Origin: Aquibacillus salsiterrae
Lineage (GTDB): Bacteria; Bacillota; Bacilli; Bacillales; Amphibacillaceae
Direction: 5' to 3'
DNA: 64,000 nucleotides
Assembly (NCBI RefSeq): GCF_028416595.1
Contig: NZ_JAMQKC010000010.1
Coordinates: 1 to 64,000, forward strand
The translations under genes were made by a program, and so were the position numbers. Numbering within the stretch: position 1 is the first letter of the stretch; each line of letters begins with the position of its first letter. Under the pieces are notes generated by a model. That model was given only the letters and a program-made list of their open reading frames with translations, did no database searches and was not told where the DNA came from. Of the stretch, positions 44,086 to 52,966 are shown in pieces.

Positions 44086-45474
44086 TTATTCCTCGTCACT
44101 TTCTTCTTCACTATCTTCGCTTTCATCATCTTCATCGTCACTGTCCGTTTTCTCAACTTTATCGTCGTCACGATTGTTCTGCTTTTCTTTGATAGAATTG
44201 TCTGCCTTTACAGCTTTCACTTGTTCTTTATCTGCTTTTTCTTGCTCTTTCTCATCTTCTTCAGCTTTATTTTGTTCTATTTCAGTCATTTTCTTAGCTT
44301 TGTTTTGTTCTTCTTCTGCTCGTTCTTCGGCTTCTTCTTCTTCCTTTTCAGCCAGTTTTTCAGCATTCTCTTGTTCTTCTTCAGCTTGTTCGGCGTCTTC
44401 TTGTTCTATTTCAGCCTGTTCTTCAGCATCCTCTTGTTCTTCTTTAGCTTGTTCGGCTTCTTCTCGCTCTTTTTCAACTCGTTTTTCGGCTTCCTCTTGT
44501 TCTTTTTTAGCTTGCTTTAGTACCTTTTTACTCTTGTCTTCACCATTGACAGCCTTAGTACCATCGTTTGCCGTTTCGCTTGCTTCTTCATCAATTTCTT
44601 CAAGCTTCTCGTTTTGTTTTACTACTAGCTCTTCATTAAGTTCAGCAAGTTCATCTTCGTATTCTTCTTGATCAATAGCACCGGATGTTAACTTCTGTTC
44701 TAACTCAACACGTTTTTCATCTGAAAGGTCAATTTCTTCCATGTTAGCTAGTTTCTTTTTCATTTTCTTCTCTAGTTTTTCTTGTGCCTTAACAATGTTC
44801 TTTTTTAGTGCCTCTTTGGCCTGGGGATTTTCAACTTTATCGAGAGCGGCTGTAATAGATAAAATGTTAGCAGAGAATTTTGCTTCAAGTGCAGCACGAA
44901 CTGGATCTACTTCAACGTCAGTAGCATCTACCTGACTATCATCATCACCTTCTGTTGCAGGTGACTCTTCTGTTGATTCTGTTTTTTCATATGTTGCTAG
45001 TGCTTGTTCTTGTTGCTCAATTGCCTTTTTGAGAATTTCTTCTGCTCGTTTTGCGTCACCACTAGCTATTAAAGCTTCTGCTTCTTTAATGCGTTCTTCT
45101 ACAAATGAAGCTAACAATTCGGCCTCTTTTACATCATCAAAAGTTAAAGCGAGTTGTAAATTTTCACGAAGAGATTTTAAAAAGTAGAAGAAATCACCAG
45201 GAAGTAGAGATGGCTCTTCTTGAGATTCGTTTGAAATAACATCGCCAGTTTCAGCTGTTTGCCCGTCTACTATAGTTGAATCTGCCGTTAAGTCTAGCGA
45301 ATTAGTTGTTCCTGTTGTATTTTCCACCACTGTCTGTCCTACTTGAACTTGAGTGTTAGTTGGCGGGACATCTTCATTTGCGTAGACTTGGCCAGTTCCT
45401 AAAGTAAAAGCAAACGCAGTTGCTATAAAACTTGTAGAAAGTACATTTCGAATAGTTTTGTCAAATTTAAACAT
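44086..45474 (-). CDS. Secreted DUF5667 protein with long Glu/Lys-rich helix
   Basis: 462 residues. The signal peptide (STSFIATAFAFTLGTGQVYA) is followed by a Thr-rich linker, then the DUF5667 domain around residues 90-160 (LPGDFFYFLKSLRENLQLAL; LTFDDVKEAELLASFVEERI). From residue ~300 the chain is almost only Glu, Ala, Lys, Gln and Asp with a loose 7/14-residue period (EEAEQAKEEQEDAEEQAEIE), likely an extended single helix or coiled coil. The tail is acidic (DEDDESEDSEEESDEE). SD GGAGGG precedes ATG 45474. A cyclic-di-GMP riboswitch lies in its leader, so it is probably a surface/matrix protein. I know no biochemical function for DUF5667. Confidence 0.82.
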   Translation of the reverse strand: MFKFDKTIRNVLSTSFIATAFAFTLGTGQVYANEDVPPTNTQVQVGQTVVENTTGTTNSLDLTADSTIVDGQTAETGDVISNESQEEPSLLPGDFFYFLKSLRENLQLALTFDDVKEAELLASFVEERIKEAEALIASGDAKRAEEILKKAIEQQEQALATYEKTESTEESPATEGDDDSQVDATDVEVDPVRAALEAKFSANILSITAALDKVENPQAKEALKKNIVKAQEKLEKKMKKKLANMEEIDLSDEKRVELEQKLTSGAIDQEEYEDELAELNEELVVKQNEKLEEIDEEASETANDGTKAVNGEDKSKKVLKQAKKEQEEAEKRVEKEREEAEQAKEEQEDAEEQAEIEQEDAEQAEEEQENAEKLAEKEEEEAEERAEEEQNKAKKMTEIEQNKAEEDEKEQEKADKEQVKAVKADNSIKEKQNNRDDDKVEKTDSDDEDDESEDSEEESDEE

Positions 45475-45553
45475 AAAAAAATCCCTCCAAAATTTTTTTT
45501 AGAATTGGAAGAACCTTGAATAAAGACTAAGTTCGTCGTCATTCTGCATTCTT

Positions 45554-45632
45554 CAGCGGTTCAGCCACCATAGTTAAAAACCATAGGCCTGTAACTTTGC
45601 GTCTCTACTTTTCAGTAGATTTGCCTTTTTCA
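45554..45632 (-). promoter_or_regulatory. Cyclic-di-GMP-I (GEMM) riboswitch
   Basis: On the minus strand the leader of the DUF5667 gene has the GEMM-I core: AAGGCAAAT, a short stem closed by a GAAA tetraloop (CTACTGAAAAGTAG), the invariant GACGCAAAG, ACAGGCCTA, and a second stem (TATGG/CTATGG) with GGTGGCTGAACC. It ends ~80 nt before ATG 45474. The region between contains an imperfect hairpin (GAACTT/AAGGTTC) and an A/T tract that may be the expression platform. Confidence 0.85.
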
Positions 45633-45766
45633 AATGAGGTACGATTATTATTCGCTCGACATTTATACAATAAATATACTACATAAACCCAGAAGAGGGA
45701 ATATTTATTATTCTAAATTAGATTTCACGCATGAAAAATATGTCTATCATGGTAGGTTCCAAGGAA

Positions 45767-45798
45767 GGGACAGGGGGACAGGAACCTTGTCCCTCTTG
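45767..45798. repeat. GGGACAG-type palindromic repeat
   Basis: GGGGGACAGGAACCTTGTCCC forms a hairpin of the same kind as those at 53,154 and 55,855. Small dispersed palindromes like this are common in Bacillaceae genomes. Confidence 0.55.
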
Positions 45799-45819
45799 AT
45801 TTGTCCCGCATTAACGTGC

Positions 45820-45965
45820 AGATACCCCCACGTCGGGGACTTTAAGAGAAATGAGAGGTGTAGGTGGGGGAAAACCGGCTCGTAAAAGCCCGATTGGTTC
45901 AACTAAATAATCGGTAGGGATGAAGAAACCCCCCACTGAATTGAAGTTTCATTTTATAAGGTAAG
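45820..45965 (+). other. Possible IS605/IS1341-type right-end remnant before the intron
   Basis: The stretch has a GTGGGGG...CCCCCCAC pairing and wording such as AAAGCCCG and CAACTAAATAATCGGTAGGG, then TTGAAGTTTCATTTTATAA. This recalls right ends of TnpB-type elements, where the omega RNA lies. No TnpB gene is present. Identification from memory of general appearance only. Confidence 0.3.
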
Positions 45966-45973
45966 AAAGTATA

Positions 45974-47895
45974 GAGCGACCGAGCATAGGTCATATCTTA
46001 TAGCGGGTGGGAACCCCGTCAGGTAAGAACTAGCCACTCACCTGTAGCGAACCTTGGAGGATAGGAGGTAACTTCTATCTTTAAGCGTAGGTAGCGAGCC
46101 AGTGGGCGGAAAGCCAAGTGGTTGAAGGGACTGAGCCCCGTAATCTTATAAAATGGGAAAGCTGATGATGTTATACTCTCAGAAAGCAACACCTATCCAT
46201 CGTAAAATGGCCAGATGGAGTAGGTTCCCCCGGGGTCTGAGACCTTGGCACGCTGGACATGGTTAAGATATGGCAACTTGGGAGGTCCTATTCAGTCTTT
46301 CTAAACAGGAAAGTATGGCAAACAAGTGATAATAAAGCGAGAATGCCAAATGCTGAATAGGAAGTCGGAGGACTCACATAGTACTGATGATTACAGGTAA
46401 CACTGGAGGAGGAAAGGTGATGTCCCCCAATCTTTGCTCTTATTGGGGACACATAACTGCACACAGAGGTAGGAAGATTATGAACACAAAACTAATAAGA
46501 ATAGCTGAATTAGCCAAAACAAATGAAAAGATGAAATTCACATCGTTAGCCCATCTATTAAACGAGGAGGCATTAAAACAATGCCACTATGAATTGATGG
46601 GAAACAAAGCAACTGGAATAGACGGGGTGACTAAAGCGGAATATGGCGAGAACTTAGACGAGAATATTAAGAAATTAGTTAATCGACTAAAGAAGAAAAG
46701 CTATCGTCCGCTCCCAGTTAGACGAACCTATATCGATAAGCCAGGCTCCAATAAGAAGAGACCTTTGGGGATTCCAGCATACGAAGACAAAATTGTCCAA
46801 CGTGGAATTGCGAAAATCCTCAATGCCATTTATGAAAATGACTTTCTAGATTCTTCTTTCGGGTTTCGCCCAAATAGAAACTGTCACGATGCACTGAAAG
46901 TGCTTAATGTATATATTGAAAAGCGCTACACCAACTATATCGTAGACGCTGATATTAGAAGTTTCTTTGACAAAGTTGACCATAAATGGTTAATGGTATT
47001 TCTTGAACACCGTATTGCCGACCCCAGACTTCTGAGGCTAATCGCAAGATTTCTGAAAGCGGGCTATATGGAAGAGGGGAAATGGCTATACACAGATAAG
47101 GGAACGCCTCAAGGTGGGATAATTTCACCAATCCTTGCGAATGTCTACCTGCACTATGTACTCGACCTATGGTTTGAAAAAGTCATTAGAAAACAGTGTC
47201 AAGGTCAAGCATACATAGTAAGGTATGCGGATGATTTTGTTTGCTGTTTCTCCTATAAAAAAGATGCCGATCGATTTTATCAACTGCTTGAGAACCGATT
47301 TAATAAGTTCAATCTCGAGGTGGCAGAAGAAAAGACGAAGGTTATTGCCTTTGGACGCTTTGCTAAAGAAAACTGTAAACGCAAGGGAATAAAGAAACCG
47401 AAAACCTTTGATTTTCTGGGTTTCACCCATTATTGCAGCGAGAGTAAGGATGGCAGCTTTCGGGTGAAACGTAAAACAAGTAGGAAAAAGATGCAGGCAA
47501 AATTAAACAAGAGTAAGGAGTGGCTTAAAGCCAATCGAACGAAAGGAACATCGTTCATTATGGAGCGAATGACAAGGTCACTAACTGGGTATTACAATTA
47601 CTACTGTATTACAGATAATGTGCAGGCAGTCAACAACTACCGATATGAATTAAGTAAATTGTTATTTAAGTGGCTGAACCGAAGAAGTCAGAAAAGGTCG
47701 TTTACATGGAAGAAATTCAATTTATTCCTTAAACGATTTCCTTTACCTAGACCAAGAACTAAGGTGAACATCTATGAACTTCGAAGCCATATAAGCTATA
47801 TTCAGTGAAGGAAGAATGGGAGGAGCCGTGTGCGATAGTACCGCACGCACGGTTCTGCGAGGGGGCTATGGATGTGAATCCTAGCCCTACTCTAC
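45974..47895 (+). mobile_element. Complete group II intron
   Basis: The 5' end reads GAGCGACCGAGCATAGG. The ribozyme 5' domains follow, then a maturase gene in domain IV. Domain V is a clear hairpin at 47823-47856 (GAGCCGTGTGCG...CGCACGCACGGTTC). Domain VI has GGCTATGG/CCTAGCC with a bulged A, ending near CTACTCTAC. It lies ~70 bp beyond the 3' end of bioB, in opposite orientation to it. Because the maturase lacks an endonuclease domain, insertion probably depends on structured or replicating DNA. Confidence 0.85.
46480..47808 (+). CDS. ltrA: Group II intron reverse transcriptase/maturase
   Basis: About 442 residues from ATG 46480 (SD AGGTAGGAAGA); an in-frame ATG at 46387 would add 31 residues with no similarity. 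RT blocks are intact: RPLGIPAYEDKIVQRGI, SSFGFRPNRNCHDAL, VDADIRSFFDKVDH, GTPQGGIISPILANVYLH, the catalytic YADD in IVRYADDFVC, and TFDFLGFTHY. The maturase X domain follows (LTGYYNYYCITDN). No HNH endonuclease domain. The frame is full length, so splicing and mobility may be functional. Confidence 0.92.
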   Translation: MNTKLIRIAELAKTNEKMKFTSLAHLLNEEALKQCHYELMGNKATGIDGVTKAEYGENLDENIKKLVNRLKKKSYRPLPVRRTYIDKPGSNKKRPLGIPAYEDKIVQRGIAKILNAIYENDFLDSSFGFRPNRNCHDALKVLNVYIEKRYTNYIVDADIRSFFDKVDHKWLMVFLEHRIADPRLLRLIARFLKAGYMEEGKWLYTDKGTPQGGIISPILANVYLHYVLDLWFEKVIRKQCQGQAYIVRYADDFVCCFSYKKDADRFYQLLENRFNKFNLEVAEEKTKVIAFGRFAKENCKRKGIKKPKTFDFLGFTHYCSESKDGSFRVKRKTSRKKMQAKLNKSKEWLKANRTKGTSFIMERMTRSLTGYYNYYCITDNVQAVNNYRYELSKLLFKWLNRRSQKRSFTWKKFNLFLKRFPLPRPRTKVNIYELRSHISYIQ

Positions 47896-47945
47896 AAAAA
47901 AAAATCCAAGAATGGATAATATTCAGCGACAGCCACGTCAAGCTT

Positions 47946-47958
47946 CAGCGCCCTGCGC
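47946..47958 (-). terminator. Small hairpin downstream of bioB
   Basis: AGCGC and GCGCT around CCT, just past the bioB stop on the minus strand. Short, but in the right place for a residual terminator; the group II intron lies just beyond it. Confidence 0.4.
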
Positions 47959-47968
47959 TTTTCTTATT

Positions 47969-48955
47969 CTATTCCTTTTGGTTAAAATCGACTTCAAAGC
48001 CGAGGTCTTCTAGCATTTGTTGGTCTTTTGTCCTTGCTTGGCCAGCTGTTGTTAAATAGTCACCAACAAAAATTGAATTGGCAATGTACAGACCTAATGG
48101 TTGTATGCTTTTTAAGTTGACTTCCCGGCCGCCTGAGATTCTGATTTCCTTAGTAGGGTTGATGTACCGGAATAATGCCAGTATTTTCAAACAATCGCGT
48201 GGGTTTAGTTCATTTGTTCCCTCTAACGGAGTTCCGTCAATGGCATGAAGAAAATTGACGAGAATGGAATCTGCGTCGAGCTGATGTAGAGTCCGTGCCA
48301 TGTCAATGATATCCTGTTTTGTTTCCTTCATCCCCACTATAACACCAGAGCATGGGGATATTCCGGCTGCTTTTGCTTTATTGACCGTTGCAACTCGGTC
48401 CTCGTATGTATGTGAGGTTGTGATGCTCGGGTGATGGTTTGCTGAGGTATTGATATTATGGTTATATCGGTCAACACCTGCTGCCTTTAACCTTTCCGCC
48501 TGACCTGGCTAGAGTTAGCCTAAACATGCGCAAACTTTAATAGGGTAATTTTGTTTTATTTCCTCAACCGCATTAGCGACAGTTTCCAATTCACGATTGC
48601 TTGGTCCTCTTCCGCTTGCAACGATGCAATAGGTACCAACACTTGCATGTACTGCTTGAGCTGCACCTTTTAGCAATTGTTCTTTGTTGATCATCGTATA
48701 TGTTGCGATTGGTGCTTGCGATATTGCTGATTGTGCACAATAGCTGCAGTTTTCCGGACATAAACCAGATTTAGCGTTAATGATCATATTGAGCTTTACT
48801 TTGTTACCGTAATAGTGGCGTCGTAGTTTATAAGCCCCATCTACGAGCAACAAAAGCTCTTCATCTTGACAATTGAGGATTGTTAGCGCTTCATCATTTG
48901 TGATTTCATTCCCTTTTAAAACCGCATCAGCCATTAACGACCAATTAGTAGTCAT
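47969..48955 (-). pseudogene. bioB: Biotin synthase with two nonsense codons
   Basis: Radical-SAM biotin synthase that inserts sulfur into dethiobiotin. The first part carries the CxxxCxxC cluster motif as LCPENCSYCAQS, then VGTYCIVASGRGPSNREL. After VCACLG the frame reads TAA CTC TAG where leucine and lysine codons are expected. Beyond these, with no shift, it continues [30 protein letters not shown] and [13 protein letters not shown] to the natural stop. So the gene is full length (~329 codons) and broken only by two substitutions. SD GGGAGGA precedes ATG 48955. Split products would not be functional. Confidence 0.92.
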
Positions 48956-49178
48956 AGTTGTTCCTCCCTACTCAGTTTTTTAATAAAATAGGCTAAACTA
49001 CTCCTTAAAAAGAAACGGAACTGCTTGTCCACTTGGTATTGATACTTTTTTGCAATCTTAGTGCTAGTAAACCTGCAAAGCATGTAAAAAGGATATCTTT
49101 CGGAATGGGGACTAACATCCAAGTTCGATTTAATATTTTCTTAGTTTCAGAGAATTTTCATAAAAGAAACAAACAATT

Positions 49179-49209
49179 ATGTCAACCATTTAAACTAATT
49201 AGTTAACAA
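49179..49209 (-). promoter_or_regulatory. BirA operator and promoter upstream of bioB
   Basis: ATGTCAACC, 13 bp, AGTTAACAA closely matches the Bacillus biotin operator (TTGTTAACC-13-GGTTAACAA), with two and one mismatches per half-site. On the minus strand it overlaps TTGACA with a 17-bp spacer to TATGAA, a plausible sigma-A promoter. It lies ~224 bp upstream of bioB. The control site outlived the gene. Confidence 0.7.
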
Positions 49210-49704
49210 CTAAAGTGCATGGGCGTTTCTTTTACTTTTAGGAAGCGGAAGAAACATCTCTGCGTTTAAACGATTAACAACTATAATAGAACAAATTGAT
49301 AATTTATTTTACAAGTTGCCTGATTCTTTTAAAAATTTGTATGGTCAAGTATAGTCTTGTGAAATATTTTGCTTTGTAGTAACATTAAATCAAAGGTTTT
49401 TATAAAACCTTATCGCGAGTTATTTCCTTGTTGAAACCATATTCACTAAGAAATGGAGGGATTATATCGAGGGGAACAGTGATTTGATATTGGTACGTAT
49501 AACTTATTCGCTTACTTCTTCGTCGGCAACTTTGAATTATTAAAAAGGTTTTATCACATCAAAGATATCCATTAAAAAGAGAAATAACAACCAAAACCCA
49601 ATGTCGTAAACTACTAATCAAACTCACTTTTTTGTTCATTCCTTTATGGATGTAAAACATGTATGCGCTTTCGTTAGGTAAATTAGAGAGGAGCAAGAAT
49701 AGAG
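49210..49704. other. Intergenic region upstream of the GH43 gene
   Basis: It contains a diverged copy (49216-49266) of the hairpin repeat seen as the terminator at 52,304 (shared CTTTTNCTTNTAGGAAGCGG). A cre-like site TGTATGCGCTTTCG (49660-49673) lies 32 bp before the GH43 start, consistent with CcpA repression. No other gene seen in ~500 bp. Confidence 0.5.
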
Positions 49705-52296
49705 ATGAGAAAATATGCTAAAAGATTAATATCTATTTTTCTAATTATGTTGTTGGTCGTACCAGGTAGCGTTTTTGCTAAGCAACAACAAAGTAATTCC
49801 GAACCGCTAGAGTTTAGAAATGCTTCTGTTCACGATCCGTCTATCATTAAAGACCCTGAAACTGGAAAATACTATGTTTTTGGTTCTCACATTGAAGGGG
49901 CTAAATCAACGGACTTAGTGAATTGGGATAAATTTACGAATGGATACACTACACCGAATAACCAAATTTATGGTGATTTATCAGCAAACCTTGCTGAATC
50001 ATTTGAATGGGCAGGAGAGGATGATTCAGACAGCGCTGGTGGCTTTGCGGTGTGGGCTCCGGAAATTTTTTGGAATAAAGATTATGTAAATGAGGATGGA
50101 ACACGTGGTGCATATATGATCTACTATAGTGTGTCATCCACTTACATCCGCTCAGCAATCGGTATAGCGGTGTCGAAGAATATTGAAGGCCCGTACGAAT
50201 ACGTAGATACGATTATGTATTCAGGGTTTACTAATAAGGATGCTTATGATCGAAACAGTGATGTTAATAAAAACTGGGAGAATACGAATATCGCAGACCT
50301 TATTGATGAAGGTGTATTTGATGAGGCTAATCCGGAATGGTTTACTGAGGAAGGTAACTTTAATAATGCGTTATACACAAACGCAATTGATGCGAATATC
50401 CTTCGTGCCAAGAATAATAAGTTATATATGACGTATGGTTCGTGGTCTGGTGGAACATTTATTCTAGAACTAGATAAGAAAACTGGACTTCCAATATACC
50501 CAGGCGAAGATGGAATAACGGAAGACGGTAGAATGATTGATAGATATTTTGGAACAAAAATTGCGGCTGGTTATGGCAGGTCTGCTGAAGGAACTTATGC
50601 GGTATATGATAAGGAAACAGGTTATTATTATCTATACATTTCTTATGGTGGTTTAGCATCAGATGGTGGCTATCAAATGAGACAGTTTCGATCTGAAAAC
50701 CCCGATGGTCCATATGTGGATGCAAAGGGAAATCCTGCTGTTTTTCCTGAGTCATTTGATATGGGGGTAGGGAATTTTCCTGGTAATGATGACCATAAAG
50801 ATATTGGTAACAAAATGATTGGGAACTTCTTATTTAAAAGAGAACTTGGTGAGCCTGGCACAGGAATAGGTACCGGTTATCTATCACCGGGTCATAACTC
50901 TTATTTAATCGATGAAGAGCTTGATAAAGAGTTTATCGTTACACATACTCGTTTCCCACAACAAGGGGAGATGCACGAAGTACGAGTTCACCAAACGTTT
51001 AAAAATAAAGATCAGTGGCCTGTTCCAACACCATATCGTTATGCAGGTGAAACGATTAAAAAACTTTCAGAAAAAGATGTAACGGGTGACTATAAGTACA
51101 TTAACCATGGCAAAGAAATTACGAGTGAACTGACTGAGTCAACATGGGTGAAATTAAATAAAGATCATACCATTTCTGGTGCTGTATCGGGTACATGGAA
51201 ACTCTATGGTAGTTACCGAGCAGATTTAACGATTAATAATAATGATGGTTCACAAAGTACTTACAATGGAGTGTTTATTCGCCAATATGATCCTACTTCT
51301 CAAAGCTGGGTAATGACGTTTAGCGCCATGTCAGATGAAGGGGTTGTAATTTGGGGTAGTCATGGGCAAACTTCATCGGACCAAGAAGTAGTAGATGCTA
51401 TCAAAAACGAATTAAATACCAGTTTCCCGGAACAGGTGATTAATGACTTGACGCTACCTACTGAGGCAACTAAAGGTGCCCAAATTTCATGGGAGTCATC
51501 TAATCCAGAAGTAGTTTCTACAGACGGAATAGTGACAAGGCCGAGTCCTGAGTCTGGTGATGCGGAGATAAACTTAGTAGCTACGATAACATTGGGAGAT
51601 GTTAATGATACGCTAACGGTAACTTTTACCGTGATTGCAGAAGAAGAAGGCGGTTTAGCGGCTTACTATGACTTTAATGGTAGTTTGTTCGATAATTCTG
51701 GAAATGATAAAGGGAAAGCAATTGTGACTGGAAACCGCCTAGATAATACTGGTGGAACTATTACATTTGCTGATGGTGTTGTAGGGCAAGCTGCTCAATT
51801 TGACGGGGATTCTGGCTTGCGTTTAGCTGATGGTTTGATTACAGATAATACGTATTCAGTGTCGTTGTGGGTAAAGCCAGAACAAATCACTCAGTTTACA
51901 ACTACATTCTTCGGTGCAGAAAGTGTAAATAATTGGATTAGTATAGTCCCGGAAAGTTGGGATAGAAACACAATGGTTTGGTCGCATAATGGTGACAGGT
52001 GGTATGATGCAATAACGGGGATCTCTATTCCTGTAGGTGAGTGGTCACAGCTTGCTCTTACAGTGAATGAAGGTGCGGCTGTCTTTTATATTAATGGAGA
52101 AGCCAAGTTTTCGGGTGGAGACTTCCCGGATGTATTTAACTCCGTTGACTCTGTTTTTGGCTTAGGTGTAAACTATTGGGATTCTCCTTTCAAAGGATTA
52201 ATGGATGAAGTTCGTGTCTATAATGGGGTTGCCCTTCCTTGGGATGAAGTGCTTTCCCTATACGAAAATCCGGATGGGTTAACACCTACTGAATAG
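49705..52296 (+). CDS. Secreted GH43 arabinanase-like enzyme with Ig-like and LamG domains
   Basis: 863 residues. The signal peptide ends VFA (25/26). The GH43 propeller (~residues 40-450) begins ASVHDPSIIKDPETGKYYVF with catalytic Asp44, has FAVWAPEIFWN, and resembles AbnB-type endo-1,5-alpha-L-arabinanases. A small lipocalin-like domain (WVKLNKDHTISGAVSGTWKL) follows. Next is an atrophied Ig-like domain (~560-645, ISWESSNPEVVSTDGIVT), then a LamG-type concanavalin domain (~650-850, AAYYDFNGSLFDNSGN) that should bind polysaccharide. Ends without a cell-wall anchor. It is a single gene between its own cre-like site and a strong terminator; the product probably attacks plant arabinan outside the cell. 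Confidence 0.87.
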   Translation: MRKYAKRLISIFLIMLLVVPGSVFAKQQQSNSEPLEFRNASVHDPSIIKDPETGKYYVFGSHIEGAKSTDLVNWDKFTNGYTTPNNQIYGDLSANLAESFEWAGEDDSDSAGGFAVWAPEIFWNKDYVNEDGTRGAYMIYYSVSSTYIRSAIGIAVSKNIEGPYEYVDTIMYSGFTNKDAYDRNSDVNKNWENTNIADLIDEGVFDEANPEWFTEEGNFNNALYTNAIDANILRAKNNKLYMTYGSWSGGTFILELDKKTGLPIYPGEDGITEDGRMIDRYFGTKIAAGYGRSAEGTYAVYDKETGYYYLYISYGGLASDGGYQMRQFRSENPDGPYVDAKGNPAVFPESFDMGVGNFPGNDDHKDIGNKMIGNFLFKRELGEPGTGIGTGYLSPGHNSYLIDEELDKEFIVTHTRFPQQGEMHEVRVHQTFKNKDQWPVPTPYRYAGETIKKLSEKDVTGDYKYINHGKEITSELTESTWVKLNKDHTISGAVSGTWKLYGSYRADLTINNNDGSQSTYNGVFIRQYDPTSQSWVMTFSAMSDEGVVIWGSHGQTSSDQEVVDAIKNELNTSFPEQVINDLTLPTEATKGAQISWESSNPEVVSTDGIVTRPSPESGDAEINLVATITLGDVNDTLTVTFTVIAEEEGGLAAYYDFNGSLFDNSGNDKGKAIVTGNRLDNTGGTITFADGVVGQAAQFDGDSGLRLADGLITDNTYSVSLWVKPEQITQFTTTFFGAESVNNWISIVPESWDRNTMVWSHNGDRWYDAITGISIPVGEWSQLALTVNEGAAVFYINGEAKFSGGDFPDVFNSVDSVFGLGVNYWDSPFKGLMDEVRVYNGVALPWDEVLSLYENPDGLTPTE

Positions 52297-52303
52297 ATGT
52301 TTT

Positions 52304-52368
52304 AAAAAGCGCAGGGACTGTTCTTTTGCTTCTAGGAAGCGGATGATGAGTCCCTGCGCTTTTTTTTC
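52304..52368 (+). terminator. Long-stem terminator after GH43 (dispersed hairpin repeat)
   Basis: AAAAGCGCAGGGACT pairs with AGTCCCTGCGCTTTT across a ~30-nt loop that contains TCTTTTGCTTCTAGGAAGCGG, followed by a T-run. The loop sequence recurs at 49.2 kb, so this is a repeat element used as a terminator. Confidence 0.8.
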
Positions 52369-52381
52369 ACTTCAATAGACA

Positions 52382-52429
52382 CCAATCACCTCCTCCCACC
52401 TAATTATAAGAGTGAAAGGAGGTGATTGG
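52382..52429 (+). promoter_or_regulatory. SD-sequestering hairpin before the DUF1659 gene
   Basis: CCAATCACCTCCT (52382-52394) is a perfect 13-bp complement of AGGAGGTGATTGG (52417-52429), which contains the entire SD of ATG 52431. When folded, the ribosome site is buried, so translation of the small-protein operon should depend on opening this stem. Confidence 0.75.
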
Positions 52430-52430
52430 C

Positions 52431-52655
52431 ATGGCAGTTTCAACTAAGGTTGACTCAAGGCTTCAATTAGTTTTTGAAAATGGTGTTGATCCTGTGTCAG
52501 GTAATATGACTTACAAGAACAAAACGTTTAACAACGTGAAAACAACAGCAACACCGAATCAATTACTAGCTATTTCGGAAGCGCTTATTCCTTTACAGTC
52601 ATTGACACTATTTTCAATTAGACACAATGACAGCGCAATAATCACCGCTCAGTAA
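52431..52655 (+). CDS. DUF1659 family small protein
   Basis: 74 residues (MAVSTKVDSRLQLVFENGVD...). The DUF1659 pattern is clear: FENGVDPVSGNMTYKNKTF, then a helix-rich end (ISEALIPLQSL). ATG 52431 follows an ideal SD. First of three short genes (DUF1659, DUF2922, YvrJ) that occur together in many Bacilli; their function is unknown to me. Confidence 0.85.
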   Translation: MAVSTKVDSRLQLVFENGVDPVSGNMTYKNKTFNNVKTTATPNQLLAISEALIPLQSLTLFSIRHNDSAIITAQ

Positions 52656-52690
52656 TACTTGACAGGTAGTAAGGAAGGAGGTGAACAAGT

Positions 52691-52903
52691 TTGAAAACAC
52701 TAGAATTAAAGTTTGGTAACCAAGAGGATAAGGTTGTAACAGTTTCTCTTGAGAACCCGGTGGAGCCAGTTGACGCTGTGGCAGTAAATGCAGCGATGGA
52801 CGCAATCATTACACAAAATGCTTTTTTCTCATCAGGTGGTGATTTGGTAACTAAAAAGAGTGCTCGTATCGTGGAACGAAACGTAGCAGATATCCAGCTA
52901 TAA
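52691..52903 (+). CDS. DUF2922 family small protein
   Basis: 70 residues. KTLELKFGNQEDKVVTVSLENP and the tail SARIVERNVADIQL are typical of DUF2922. TTG start at 52691 with SD GGAGGTGA; no ATG is available. Its 36-bp spacing from DUF1659 indicates an operon. Confidence 0.85.
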   Translation: MKTLELKFGNQEDKVVTVSLENPVEPVDAVAVNAAMDAIITQNAFFSSGGDLVTKKSARIVERNVADIQL

Positions 52904-52966
52904 GTATAAAGGGGGCGGGTAAGAAACGCTCCCTTTTCTACTATTAAAATAAGAGGAGGAACAGAT

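Noticed and set aside
44023-44671. Plus-strand frames rich in Phe or Ser (165 codons each)
   Set aside because: They are the antisense of the Glu/Lys-rich DUF5667 coding sequence; the minus-strand frame has SD, signal peptide, riboswitch and terminator.
45634-45885. 83-codon plus-strand frame upstream of the intron
   Set aside because: No SD; it crosses a palindromic repeat and the promoter side of the riboswitch leader.
47805-48059. 84-codon frame overlapping the intron end and bioB
   Set aside because: It crosses domains V and VI of the ribozyme and the antisense of bioB; not a gene.
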